Assembly: GCA_026992705.1 (NCBI GenBank)
Contig: JALWYT010000078.1
Location: 1 to 7,785, forward strand
Length of the DNA stretch: 7,785 nucleotides
From: Thiotrichaceae bacterium
GTDB lineage: Bacteria; Pseudomonadota; Gammaproteobacteria; Thiotrichales; Thiotrichaceae
Direction: 5' to 3'
Shown here piece by piece: positions 1 through 6,972 of the stretch. A program made the position numbers and the translations under genes. The notes beneath the pieces are model-generated. The model was given only the letters and a program-made list of their open reading frames with translations. It had not been told where the DNA came from and did not search any database. Numbering within the stretch: the first letter of the stretch is position 1; each line of letters opens with the position of its first letter.

Positions 1-155
1 CTATTAAGAGATGTATTATTTCTCACTTATTTCTATATAATTTTGGCAAATTTATAGGCTTTTCAATCTAGATTTTATTTAAGCATACTGCATCTATATT
101 GCAGATGAATCTAAAATTTATTCATTTAAACTTTCGCTATATTTGAGGAATCAAT
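1..155 (+). promoter_or_regulatory. AT-rich leader upstream of sat
   Basis: This non-coding leader has no convincing reading frame. No strong sigma-70 promoter stands out. Weak candidates are TTTCAA at 61-66 with CATACT at 84-89 (17-bp spacing), and isolated -10-like boxes TATAAT at 36-41 and TATATT at 95-100 without good -35 partners. Three short inverted repeats crowd 88-125: CTGCA/TGCAG (88-92, 100-104), CATCT/AGATG (91-95, 103-107) and ATGAAT/ATTCAT (105-110, 120-125). The first two overlap and cannot form together. They could be an operator or simply chance in AT-rich DNA. A good Shine-Dalgarno GAGGA sits at 145-149, six bases before the sat ATG. Confidence 0.35.
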
Positions 156-1373
156 ATGTCAAAACTCGTTAAACCTCATGGTGGTGGTGAACTTAAGCCA
201 CTTCTGCTAGAAGGTGAAGCATTAGCTGCTGAAAAAGAACGTGCTGCAACTTTACCACAAGTTCCTGTTACATCTCGTGAAGTCGGCGACATCATTATGA
301 TGGGTATCGGTGGTTTCACACCACTTGAAGGCTTTATGGGTAAAGCAGATTGGCAAGGTGTTTGCGATAATATGCAAATGGAAGATGGTTTATTCTGGCC
401 TATTCCAATTACCATGTCTGCGGATACAGCAACGGCTGATAGCATTAATATTGGTGATGATATTGCTCTTGTTAGCGAGGAAAGCGGCGAAGTCATGGCG
501 ACTATGACCGTTAATGAAAAATACACCATTGATAAAGAGCATGAGTGCAAAACCGTTTATAAAACAACGGATATTGAGCACCCTGGCGTTAAAATGGTGA
601 TGGAGCAAAAGGATGTAAACCTTGCTGGTCCTATCAAAGTACTCTCAATGGGTGGCTTTAAAGAAGAATACGGTGATCAATTCATGACACCTGCCGAAAC
701 TCGTGCTTACTTCGAGGAAAAAGGTTGGTCAACAGTTGCTGCCTTCCAAACTCGCAACCCAATGCACCGCTCACATGAATATCTTGCAAAAATTGCATTA
801 GAAATCGGTGATGGCGTATTAATTCACTCATTGCTCGGTAAATTAAAGCCCGGAGATATTCCTGCGGATGTTCGCTCAAAGGCAATTGGTGTATTAATTG
901 ATAAATACTTCGCACCTGATTCTGTTGTGCAAGCAGGTTATCCATTAGATATGCGTTATGCAGGACCTCGTGAAGCATTAATCCACGCATTATTTAGACA
1001 AAACTATGGCTGCTCACATCAAATCGTTGGTCGTGACCACGCAGGTGTTGGCGATTATTACGGTCCATTTGATGCTCACACTATCTTTGATGAAATCCCA
1101 GCCGATGCTTTAGAAACTAAGCCATTAAAAATCGACTGGACATTCTGGTGTGATAAATGTGACGGCATGGCATCAATGAAGACTTGTCCACACAATGCCT
1201 CTGACCGTATGCTACTTTCAGGTACTAAATTGAGAAAAGCCTTATCAGAAGGCGAAGAAGTCTCAACTAAATTCTCTCGTCCTGAAGTACTTGAAATCTT
1301 GCGTGAATACTATGCAGGTCTCGCAGATGAAGATAAGGTTGAAATTAAGCTATCTGGACACTCAGCAGCTTAA
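156..1373 (+). CDS. sat: Sulfate adenylyltransferase (ATP sulfurylase), single-domain dissimilatory type
   Basis: The enzyme catalyses ATP + sulfate <-> APS + pyrophosphate in the cytoplasm. In sulfur oxidizers it commonly runs toward ATP, after APS reductase has oxidized sulfite. The 405-aa protein is full length for the single-domain family and carries no APS-kinase domain. Visible motifs are QTRNPMHRSH (198-207), the nucleotide/sulfate-binding QxRNP...HxxH signature; GRDHAGVG (292-299), the second active-site loop; and LSGTKLR (354-360). C332, C335 and C344, with H346 close by, form a cluster like the zinc site of some bacterial and archaeal homologues; zinc binding here is inferred. The N-terminus (KPHGGGELKPLLLEG) and the MMGIGGFTPLEGFM segment resemble sulfate-reducer and sulfur-oxidizer Sat rather than the heterodimeric CysDN enzyme. 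The ATG at 156 is preceded by GAGGA at 145-149. No aprAB or other sulfur gene is visible beside it. Confidence 0.97.
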   Translation: MSKLVKPHGGGELKPLLLEGEALAAEKERAATLPQVPVTSREVGDIIMMGIGGFTPLEGFMGKADWQGVCDNMQMEDGLFWPIPITMSADTATADSINIGDDIALVSEESGEVMATMTVNEKYTIDKEHECKTVYKTTDIEHPGVKMVMEQKDVNLAGPIKVLSMGGFKEEYGDQFMTPAETRAYFEEKGWSTVAAFQTRNPMHRSHEYLAKIALEIGDGVLIHSLLGKLKPGDIPADVRSKAIGVLIDKYFAPDSVVQAGYPLDMRYAGPREALIHALFRQNYGCSHQIVGRDHAGVGDYYGPFDAHTIFDEIPADALETKPLKIDWTFWCDKCDGMASMKTCPHNASDRMLLSGTKLRKALSEGEEVSTKFSRPEVLEILREYYAGLADEDKVEIKLSGHSAA

Positions 1374-1400
1374 TCTCTAACCACTAAGGCTGGATTATTT

Positions 1401-1406
1401 TATAAT
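1401..1406 (+). promoter_or_regulatory. Possible -10 box upstream of the HIT gene
   Basis: A perfect TATAAT lies 27 bases after the sat stop codon. The hexamer 17 bp upstream (TAACCA, 1378-1383) matches the -35 consensus at only three of six positions. It also forms part of a small AT hairpin (ATTAT/ATAAT, 1394-1398 and 1402-1406), so it may be fortuitous. A second candidate, TATAGT at 1499-1504, is closer to the HIT start but also lacks a -35. The HIT gene could alternatively be read through from sat. Confidence 0.25.
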
Positions 1407-1429
1407 GCCCAACGCAGTAACAAGCCTTG

Positions 1430-1453
1430 TTCCCACGCTACTTCGCGTGGGAA
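1430..1453. repeat. Perfect 9-bp palindrome, likely dispersed REP-like repeat unit
   Basis: TTCCCACGC (1430-1438) and GCGTGGGAA (1445-1453) are exact inverse complements around the 6-base loop TACTTC. The element is GC-rich in an otherwise AT-rich spacer, which suggests an inserted or mobilised unit. Elements with this TTCCCACGC...GCGTGGGAA core recur in the intergenic DNA of various proteobacteria; that is recollection, and copy number in this genome cannot be seen here. The right arm is followed by TATTTTG, so the hairpin might also act as a weak terminator for sat. No transposase or target-site duplication is visible. Confidence 0.55.
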
Positions 1454-1542
1454 TATTTTGCCTCCCAAAAGGATTAGAGCAACTGCACGACAAGCATCTA
1501 TAGTTTAACCCATCTTCCTATCTACTTATTTCAGTAATACAA

Positions 1543-1941
1543 ATGTCAGAAAATAAAAATTGCCCTTTATGTTCACTAAGGGATGTTTATATTGATGATA
1601 ATGGCAAAGTCATTGAAAACGAATTTGCCTATGTGATTAAAGACACCAATCCCGTCAACCCTGGTCACTGCCTAATCGTACCTCGTCGGCATGTACCTGA
1701 GTTCTTTGATGCAACACTCGAAGAAAGAATGGCTTTTATGGAATTAATAGATGAAATGAAAGCAATTATTGACAAAAAGCATCAACCTGATGGCTACAAT
1801 ATCGGTGTAAATATTGGCAAAGCCGCAGGACAATCTGTACCACATATTCATATCCACATGATGCCTCGCTATTTTGGTGATGTTGAAAACCCTAGAGGTG
1901 GAGTAAGAGGCGTTATCCCCAGTCGGCAGAAATACGAATAA
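1543..1941 (+). CDS. HIT-family (histidine triad) nucleotide-binding hydrolase
   Basis: This 132-aa cytoplasmic protein belongs to the histidine triad superfamily, whose members hydrolyse or transfer nucleoside monophosphates from substrates such as Ap4A, adenylyl-amidates or APS. The triad HIHIHMM is at 101-107; by family rule the middle histidine, H103, is the nucleophile. C7-P-L-C10 near the N-terminus, with H50 and H101, could make the zinc site found in many HIT/HINT proteins. NPGHCLIVPRRH (39-50) is the typical core strand, and the tail GGVRGVIPSRQKY (119-131) is typical of a widespread bacterial subgroup. The ATG at 1543 agrees with the family N-terminus, but no clear Shine-Dalgarno precedes it (TTTCAGTAATACAA), so translation may be modest. 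It lies 169 bp after sat in the same direction. The exact substrate cannot be told from sequence. Confidence 0.9.
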   Translation: MSENKNCPLCSLRDVYIDDNGKVIENEFAYVIKDTNPVNPGHCLIVPRRHVPEFFDATLEERMAFMELIDEMKAIIDKKHQPDGYNIGVNIGKAAGQSVPHIHIHMMPRYFGDVENPRGGVRGVIPSRQKYE

Positions 1942-2005
1942 TAACTCCCTACGAACCCGATTGGGTCTATTATCATAATTTATTTTATTGTTAGATGAGA
2001 CATAC

Positions 2006-2032
2006 AAAAGGCGACCAATGATCGCCTTTTTT
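2006..2032. terminator. Bidirectional rho-independent terminator between the HIT gene and atpC
   Basis: AAAAGGCGA (2006-2014) and TCGCCTTTT (2022-2030) pair perfectly as a 9-bp stem with the loop CCAATGA. On the plus strand the stem runs into six T (2027-2032), a strong terminator for the HIT transcript. On the minus strand the left A-run reads as four U, so it can also end the atp operon transcript 22 bases after the atpC stop. It is the only strong terminator structure in the spacer between the two convergent genes. A 4-bp hairpin, ACCC-GATT-GGGT (1955-1966), just upstream is too short to add much. Confidence 0.88.
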
Positions 2033-2053
2033 ATCAATTAGACAATGGTTAAA

Positions 2054-2482
2054 TTATCGTATCTTGCTAATTCGCTGAATCATTTCGATTTGTGCTTTGG
2101 CTGCATCTAGCTCAGCTTGCAGTGCTTCGTAGTCAAGATCCTCAGGGTCTTTACCTTTAAGTGCATCTCTAGCACGTTGCATTGCTGCCTTAGCTTTTTC
2201 GGCATCTAAGTCATCTGCTCGTAGTGCAGTGTCTGAGAGCACGGTAACTAAATGAGGTTGTACTTCTAGAATACCACCTGCGACGAATAATGAGACTTCC
2301 GCTTCATCATCGTTTGCAGGGATATAACGAAGTTCACCAGGGCGTATAGTTGTAATCAATTGTGTATGACCAGGTAATATACCCAAATCACCCATTGTTC
2401 CAGGGGCGACAACTTTTTCTACATAACCACTGAATATCTCTTCTTCAGCACTGACCACGTTTAATTTTACAGAAGATTGCAT
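2054..2482 (-). CDS. atpC: ATP synthase F1 subunit epsilon
   Basis: Epsilon sits on the central stalk with gamma, contacts the c-ring, and in bacteria can inhibit ATP hydrolysis through its C-terminal helices. The 142-aa product is close to the E. coli length (139). The N-terminal beta-sandwich opens with VKLNVVSAEEEIF (5-17), and the hallmark GDLGILPGHTQLIT is at 31-44. The C-terminal part (about 88-142) is a helical hairpin rich in Ala, Glu and Lys. An in-frame ATG eight codons upstream (2504-2506) would add MLVYGEAT. I rejected it because GGAG (2491-2494) lies eight bases before the 2482 ATG and the family begins with a short Met-x-x-x-[VL] strand. It is the last gene of the operon, 93 bp after atpD, across a spacer with a stem-loop. 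Confidence 0.96.
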   Translation of the reverse strand: MQSSVKLNVVSAEEEIFSGYVEKVVAPGTMGDLGILPGHTQLITTIRPGELRYIPANDDEAEVSLFVAGGILEVQPHLVTVLSDTALRADDLDAEKAKAAMQRARDALKGKDPEDLDYEALQAELDAAKAQIEMIQRISKIR

Positions 2483-2490
2483 TGTTGCTT

Positions 2491-2494
2491 CTCC
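2491..2494 (-). promoter_or_regulatory. Shine-Dalgarno that fixes the atpC start
   Basis: On the minus strand GGAGAAGCAACA precedes the ATG at 2480-2482, placing GGAG eight bases before it. The SD lies inside the short N-terminal extension that would be coded if the upstream ATG at 2506 were used, which argues for the shorter epsilon protein. Confidence 0.75.
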
Positions 2495-2526
2495 ATAAAC
2501 AAGCATGAGGCTTTATATGAGGTAGG

Positions 2527-2554
2527 CAAGACAAAGCAACAGTGCCTTGTCTCG
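2527..2554 (-). promoter_or_regulatory. Intercistronic RNA stem-loop between atpD and atpC
   Basis: Read on the transcribed (minus) strand, CGAGACAAGGC (2554-2544) pairs with GCUUUGUCUUG (2537-2527) around the loop ACUGUU. The stem is 11 bp with two G-U pairs. On the plus strand those two positions become A-C mismatches, so the structure suits the atp mRNA specifically. No U-run follows, so it is not an intrinsic terminator. It lies 21 bases after the atpD stop and 44 bases before the atpC ATG. A role in mRNA processing, stability or reduced atpC expression is inference. Confidence 0.55.
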
Positions 2555-2575
2555 ATATGCACCATATATAAAATC

Positions 2576-3952
2576 TTATGCATTACCTTTCTCGATAGCT
2601 TCTTCGATTCCGCCAACCATGTAGAAAGCTTGCTCAGGTAGATGATCGTATTCACCTGCTAAGATTGCTTTAAAGCCTGCTAGCGTATCAGCTAAGGATA
2701 CATATTTACCGGGAGCTCCAGTGAAGACTTCTGCAACGTGGAATGGTTGAGATAAGAAGCGTTGGATACGACGGGCACGTCCTACCACTTGCTTGTCTTC
2801 TTCGGATAATTCGTCCATTCCGAGAATTGCGATGATGTCTTGCAATTCTTTGTAACGCTGAAGTACACCTTGTACGCCACGAGCAATGTTGTAATGCTCT
2901 TCACCGATGACGTTTGGATCAAGCTGACGCGATGTTGAGTCAAGTGGATCTACCGCTGGATAGATTCCAAGCTCGGCGATGTTACGCGAAAGTACCAGTG
3001 TTGCATCGAGGTGAGAGAATGTGGTTGCTGGTGATGGGTCAGTTAAGTCGTCCGCTGGGACGTAAACGGCTTGGAACGAGGTAATCGAACCTGTGGTGGT
3101 TGATGTGATTCGTTCCTGCAATGCACCCATTTCTTCTGCTAGCGTAGGCTGATAACCTACCGCTGATGGCATACGACCGAGCAATGCTGATACCTCTGTT
3201 CCCGCGAGTGTGTAGCGGTAGATGTTGTCGATGAACATGAGTACGTCACGACCTTCATCACGGAAGTATTCTGCCATTGTTAGCCCCGTCAAGGCTACAC
3301 GCAGTCTGTTTCCTGGTGGCTCGTTCATTTGACCGTAAACAAGGGCTACTTTGTCAAGTACGCCGCCTTCTTCCATCTCGTAGTAGAAGTCGTTTCCTTC
3401 ACGAGTACGCTCTCCAACACCTGCGAATACAGACAGACCTGAGTGTGCTTTTGCGATGTTGTTGATTAACTCCATTAGGGTTACGGTTTTTCCTACACCT
3501 GCACCACCGAATAGACCGATTTTACCACCCTTTGCGATAGGCATGACTAAGTCGATAACTTTGATACCTGTCTCTAGGATTTCAACCGTTGAAGCTTGCT
3601 CTTCATAGGTTGGTGGGGCACGGTGAATAGGCATGGTTTCATTGCCTTCAATTGGACCTGCCATATCAACAGGTTCACCCAATACATTCATGACTCGTCC
3701 TAGTGTACCAGCACCGACGGGGACTTGGATTGGGCTGCCTGTGTCTTCAACAGCCATGCCACGTTTTAAGCCATCGGTTGCACCCATGGCGATTGATCGT
3801 ACAACTCCGTCACCTAGCTGGGCTTGAACTTCTAGCGTTAGCCCATCATGATCAGTCACCGTGAGTGCACTATATACACTGGGTACGGCATCGCGTGGGA
3901 ATTCCACATCAACAACCGCTCCAATTATCTCAACGACGTTTCCAGAACTCAT
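2576..3952 (-). CDS. atpD: ATP synthase F1 subunit beta (catalytic)
   Basis: Beta carries the catalytic nucleotide sites of the alpha3-beta3 hexamer. The 458-aa protein matches the family length. Visible in order are the N-terminal beta-barrel (GNVVEIIGAVVDVEF, 4-18), the P-loop GGAGVGKT (149-156), GERTREG (180-186) with the catalytic glutamate E181 and R182, the Walker B strand LMFIDN (238-243), the family signature PSAVGYQPTL (262-271), and the DELSEED lever that touches gamma (380-386). All key residues are intact. The ATG at 3952 has AGGAG at 3962-3966, nine bases upstream. It follows atpG after 47 bp, a slightly longer, AT-rich spacer, and precedes atpC. Confidence 0.99.
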   Translation of the reverse strand: MSSGNVVEIIGAVVDVEFPRDAVPSVYSALTVTDHDGLTLEVQAQLGDGVVRSIAMGATDGLKRGMAVEDTGSPIQVPVGAGTLGRVMNVLGEPVDMAGPIEGNETMPIHRAPPTYEEQASTVEILETGIKVIDLVMPIAKGGKIGLFGGAGVGKTVTLMELINNIAKAHSGLSVFAGVGERTREGNDFYYEMEEGGVLDKVALVYGQMNEPPGNRLRVALTGLTMAEYFRDEGRDVLMFIDNIYRYTLAGTEVSALLGRMPSAVGYQPTLAEEMGALQERITSTTTGSITSFQAVYVPADDLTDPSPATTFSHLDATLVLSRNIAELGIYPAVDPLDSTSRQLDPNVIGEEHYNIARGVQGVLQRYKELQDIIAILGMDELSEEDKQVVGRARRIQRFLSQPFHVAEVFTGAPGKYVSLADTLAGFKAILAGEYDHLPEQAFYMVGGIEEAIEKGNA

Positions 3953-3999
3953 TGATTAGTACTCCTAAAAAATTTTAATAATTAACAGCATCGCACCCA

Positions 4000-4857
4000 C
4001 TAAACGGCTGCTGCACCTGCGACAATCTCAGAAATTTCCTGAGTGATTGCTGCCTGACGAACACGGTTGTAAACCAGTTTAAGCTCGTCGATAATCTTAC
4101 CTGCATTATCCGTTGAGGCTTTCATGGCAACCATTCGGGCTGACATTTCACAAGCGATATTTTCTACAATGCCTTGATACACTAGCGATTCGATATAACG
4201 CTGCATGAGTGCATCAATCACTTCTTTCGATTCGGGTTCGTAGATGTAATCCCATTGATGACTGAGTTTTTCGTCATCAGAAGCAACCACGGGAATTAAT
4301 TGAGTCACGCGTGGTTTTTGCGTCATGCTGTTAATAAATTGGTTTTCAACCAAGAATAAGCGATCAATTCTGCCGTCATGATAGGCATCTAACATGACTT
4401 TGATTGTACCGACTAGATCTTCCAGCGATGGTTTATCACCTAAGTTGCCAGCTTCGGCAACTAGACCATAGCGTTTGAATGCAGTGATGGCTTTGTTACC
4501 AAAGGCTGCAATTTCAACGTCTACGTTCTTTTCTTTCCAGTCTGCGATGCTTTGGAATGCGGCTTTGAATAGGTTGGTATTCAAGCCACCACAAAGACCA
4601 CGATCACTGGAGATGATGATGTAACCAACACGCTTCACATTTTCACGCTCTTGTGTAAATGGATGCTTGTACTCAAGATGACCACTGGCAACATGGCTGA
4701 CGACCTCGTGCATTTTTTCTGCATAAGGGCGGGAGGCTTCCATGCGTTCTTGTGCTTTACGCATTTTTGCCGCTGCAACCATTTCCATTGCTTTGGTGAT
4801 CTTTCGAGTATTCTGGATACTACTGATCTGTGTGCGAATTTCTTTTATACCTGCCAT
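4000..4857 (-). CDS. atpG: ATP synthase F1 subunit gamma
   Basis: Gamma is the rotating central shaft whose two terminal helices form a coiled coil inside the alpha3-beta3 hexamer. The 285-aa product is near the E. coli length (287). The N-terminal helix has IKEIRTQISSIQNTRKITKA and continues into MEMVAAAKMRKAQ (24-36). The Rossmann-like middle shows SDRGLCGGLN (84-93). The C-terminal helix ends with the family signature ITQEISEIVAGAAAV (271-285). No regulatory cysteine insertion of the chloroplast type is seen. A strong SD, GGGAGG (4866-4871), lies eight bases before the ATG, directly after the atpA stop codon; the gap to atpA is 15 bp, consistent with coupled translation. Confidence 0.98.
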   Translation of the reverse strand: MAGIKEIRTQISSIQNTRKITKAMEMVAAAKMRKAQERMEASRPYAEKMHEVVSHVASGHLEYKHPFTQERENVKRVGYIIISSDRGLCGGLNTNLFKAAFQSIADWKEKNVDVEIAAFGNKAITAFKRYGLVAEAGNLGDKPSLEDLVGTIKVMLDAYHDGRIDRLFLVENQFINSMTQKPRVTQLIPVVASDDEKLSHQWDYIYEPESKEVIDALMQRYIESLVYQGIVENIACEMSARMVAMKASTDNAGKIIDELKLVYNRVRQAAITQEISEIVAGAAAV

Positions 4858-4872
4858 GGGGTTTTCCTCCCA

Positions 4873-6414
4873 CTACCAAGTAGCTGTTGATTTGAAATTC
4901 TCAAGTACTTTACGCATTTGATCCGCTATTTCGTCGTTGAAATCACCGCTTTCATTGATGCTATCGAGCAAGTCTTGATTGTTTGCACGGATAGAACTAA
5001 TCATGGCAGCTTCAAAATCAACCACTTTATCGACCTCAACATCATCAAGGAAGCCTTCATTCGCTGCAAATAGTGCGAATGCCATTTCAGCAGTATTCAA
5101 TGGTGAATACTGTGCTTGCTTCATTAATTCTGTGACACGCTTACCGCGTTCTAATTGAGATCGAGTTGCTTCATCAAGGTCAGATGCGAATTGCGAGAAT
5201 GCCGCTAATTCACGATACTGTGCGAGGTCAAGACGGATACCGCCACCTTGCTTCTTGATGATTTTGGTCTGTGCTGAACCACCGACTCGTGATACAGAAA
5301 GACCTGCGTTGATTGCAGGACGAATACCAGCGTTAAACAAATCTGTCTCTAGGAAGATTTGTCCGTCCGTAATTGAGATTACGTTGGTTGGTACGAATGC
5401 TGATACGTCACCTTCTTGAGTTTCGATAATTGGCAATGCTGTTAATGAGCCTGTTTTGCCAGTGACTTTGCCTTCTGTGTAACGCTCAACATAGTCGGCA
5501 TTAACACGAGCAGCACGCTCTAATAGGCGTGAGTGCAAGAAGAATACATCACCGGGGTAGGCTTCACGTCCTGGTGGACGGCGTAGCAAGAGTGATACTT
5601 GACGATATGCCCAAGCTTGCTTGGTTAAGTCGTCATACACAATCAGAGCATCTTCACCGCGATCACGATAGTATTCGCCCATTGCACAACCTGCATAAGG
5701 TGCAAGATATTGCATTGATGCTGGGTCTGATGCGTTAGCGGCAACGACGATTGTGTATTCAAGTGCACCGTGTTCTTCTAATTTACGAACAATATTGGCA
5801 ACTGATGATGCTTTTTGACCAACCGCAACGTAAATACATTTTACGCCTTTGCCTTTTTGGTTGATGATTGTGTCAACCGCAACGGCGGTTTTACCTGTTT
5901 GGCGGTCGCCGATAATCAATTCACGCTGACCACGACCGATAGGAACCATTGCATCTAGTGCTTTGATACCTGTTTCTAGTGGTTCATCAACCGATTGACG
6001 GTCGATAACACCAGGTGCTTGGCGTTCAACAGGGTTGAAGCCGTCATTCTCAACAGCACCTTTGCCGTCGATAGGGCTACCTAGTGCGTCAACAACACGA
6101 CCAAGTAATCCATCGCCAACAGGGACTTCAAGAATACGACCTGTACATTTTGCAGTATCACCTTCTGTAATACCTTTGTAGTCACCTAAAACTACGGCAC
6201 CAACAGAGTCACGCTCTAAGTTTAGAGCTAGACCGTAGGCACCATTGGAGAATTCAATCATCTCGCCAGACATGACATCGCCCATCCCGTGGATGCGAAC
6301 GATACCGTCCATGACTGAGACAATTGTACCCTCTGTGCGAGCTTCAGTGCTTGTATCAAAGCTTTGAATTCGCTCTTTGATTAAATCACTGATTTCAGTT
6401 GGGTTTAATTGCAT
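4873..6414 (-). CDS. atpA: ATP synthase F1 subunit alpha
   Basis: Alpha alternates with beta in the F1 hexamer and binds nucleotide at non-catalytic sites. The 513-aa protein has exactly the E. coli length and numbering. The N-terminal helix (about 1-22), which binds delta, reads LNPTEISDLIKERI. The P-loop GDRQTGKT is at 169-176. SVSRVGGSAQ (373-382) carries the arginine finger R376, which reaches into the beta catalytic site. The C-terminal helical domain starts near 385 and shows ARRP-like LLLRRPPGREAYPGDVF (276-291) before it, within the nucleotide-binding domain. No key residue is missing. The SD AGAGGA overlaps the atpH stop codon, eight bases before the ATG; the gap to atpH is 12 bp. 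Confidence 0.99.
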   Translation of the reverse strand: MQLNPTEISDLIKERIQSFDTSTEARTEGTIVSVMDGIVRIHGMGDVMSGEMIEFSNGAYGLALNLERDSVGAVVLGDYKGITEGDTAKCTGRILEVPVGDGLLGRVVDALGSPIDGKGAVENDGFNPVERQAPGVIDRQSVDEPLETGIKALDAMVPIGRGQRELIIGDRQTGKTAVAVDTIINQKGKGVKCIYVAVGQKASSVANIVRKLEEHGALEYTIVVAANASDPASMQYLAPYAGCAMGEYYRDRGEDALIVYDDLTKQAWAYRQVSLLLRRPPGREAYPGDVFFLHSRLLERAARVNADYVERYTEGKVTGKTGSLTALPIIETQEGDVSAFVPTNVISITDGQIFLETDLFNAGIRPAINAGLSVSRVGGSAQTKIIKKQGGGIRLDLAQYRELAAFSQFASDLDEATRSQLERGKRVTELMKQAQYSPLNTAEMAFALFAANEGFLDDVEVDKVVDFEAAMISSIRANNQDLLDSINESGDFNDEIADQMRKVLENFKSTATW

Positions 6415-6426
6415 TTGCTATTCCTC

Positions 6427-6963
6427 TTATCCGTTCAAGGCTTGTGTCATACGCTGCAGACGACCTTGAATCGAACCATCTATTACCATATCACCGGCTC
6501 GTATAATTACACCGCCCATTATTGATTCATCAATTTCAACGGTTAAATTAACGTCACGACCCAATTTAGCTTTTAACGCATCCGCTAGCTTGGCTTGCTC
6601 TGCATCACTCATTTCAAAGGCAGAAGTTACTTGGACGTCTGCACTGCCTTCTGCATCAGCTTTCAGCTCTTCGTAGAGTGCTGAAATTTCAGGTAAGACA
6701 GAAATGCGTGAGTTTTCTGCAAGTAGCTTTGCTAGGTTTTGAGCTTGATCATCAATTTGTTCACCACAAAGTTTGATCAATATCTCACCCGCTGCTTCTT
6801 TCGTTAATTTTGGGTTGTCGAGCAAACGCCGTGCATCTTCATTTGAGGCAACGGCTGCCATAAACTGCAAAGTCTCTGACCATTCAGTTAATTTGCCGCT
6901 TTCACTTGCTAGCTCGAAGATTGCCCGTGCATATGGACGTGCAGTAGTCGTTAGTTCAGACAT
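6427..6963 (-). CDS. atpH: ATP synthase F1 subunit delta (peripheral stalk)
   Basis: Delta (the OSCP homologue) caps the F1 head and joins it to the b-subunit peripheral stalk. The 178-aa product matches the E. coli length (177). The N-terminal six-helix domain begins with TTARPYARAIFELA (6-19), the classic start of the family. The C-terminal domain ends with GGVIIRAGDMVIDGSIQGRL (150-169), the family signature. It starts with ATG, nine bases after atpF, with a weak SD (AGGTAG) overlapping the atpF stop, so translational coupling to atpF is likely. Confidence 0.97.
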   Translation of the reverse strand: MSELTTTARPYARAIFELASESGKLTEWSETLQFMAAVASNEDARRLLDNPKLTKEAAGEILIKLCGEQIDDQAQNLAKLLAENSRISVLPEISALYEELKADAEGSADVQVTSAFEMSDAEQAKLADALKAKLGRDVNLTVEIDESIMGGVIIRAGDMVIDGSIQGRLQRMTQALNG

Positions 6964-6972
6964 AATAACTAC

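Noticed and set aside
176..550. Minus-strand open frame of 124 codons inside sat
   Set aside because: It is antisense to a clearly functional sat with intact motifs, is rich in Ser/Pro as shadow frames often are, and matches no family I know.
682..990. Minus-strand open frame of 102 codons inside sat
   Set aside because: It is fully antisense to conserved Sat active-site sequence and shows no recognisable domain.
1955..1966. Small hairpin ACCC-GATT-GGGT after the HIT stop codon
   Set aside because: A 4-bp stem with no T-run is too weak to call; the strong terminator follows at 2006-2032.
1744..2037. Minus-strand open frame over the end of the HIT gene and the terminator
   Set aside because: It would have to start inside the terminator hairpin and runs antisense to the conserved histidine triad; no family resemblance.
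2483..2506. Longer N-terminus for AtpC starting at the ATG at 2504-2506
   Set aside because: The extra eight residues do not fit the family, and the good GGAG site lies within them, eight bases before the internal ATG.
2467..2655. Short minus-strand frame spanning the end of atpD and the atpD-atpC spacer
   Set aside because: It overlaps the atpD C-terminus out of frame and runs into the atpC start; the spacer is better explained as an RNA hairpin region.
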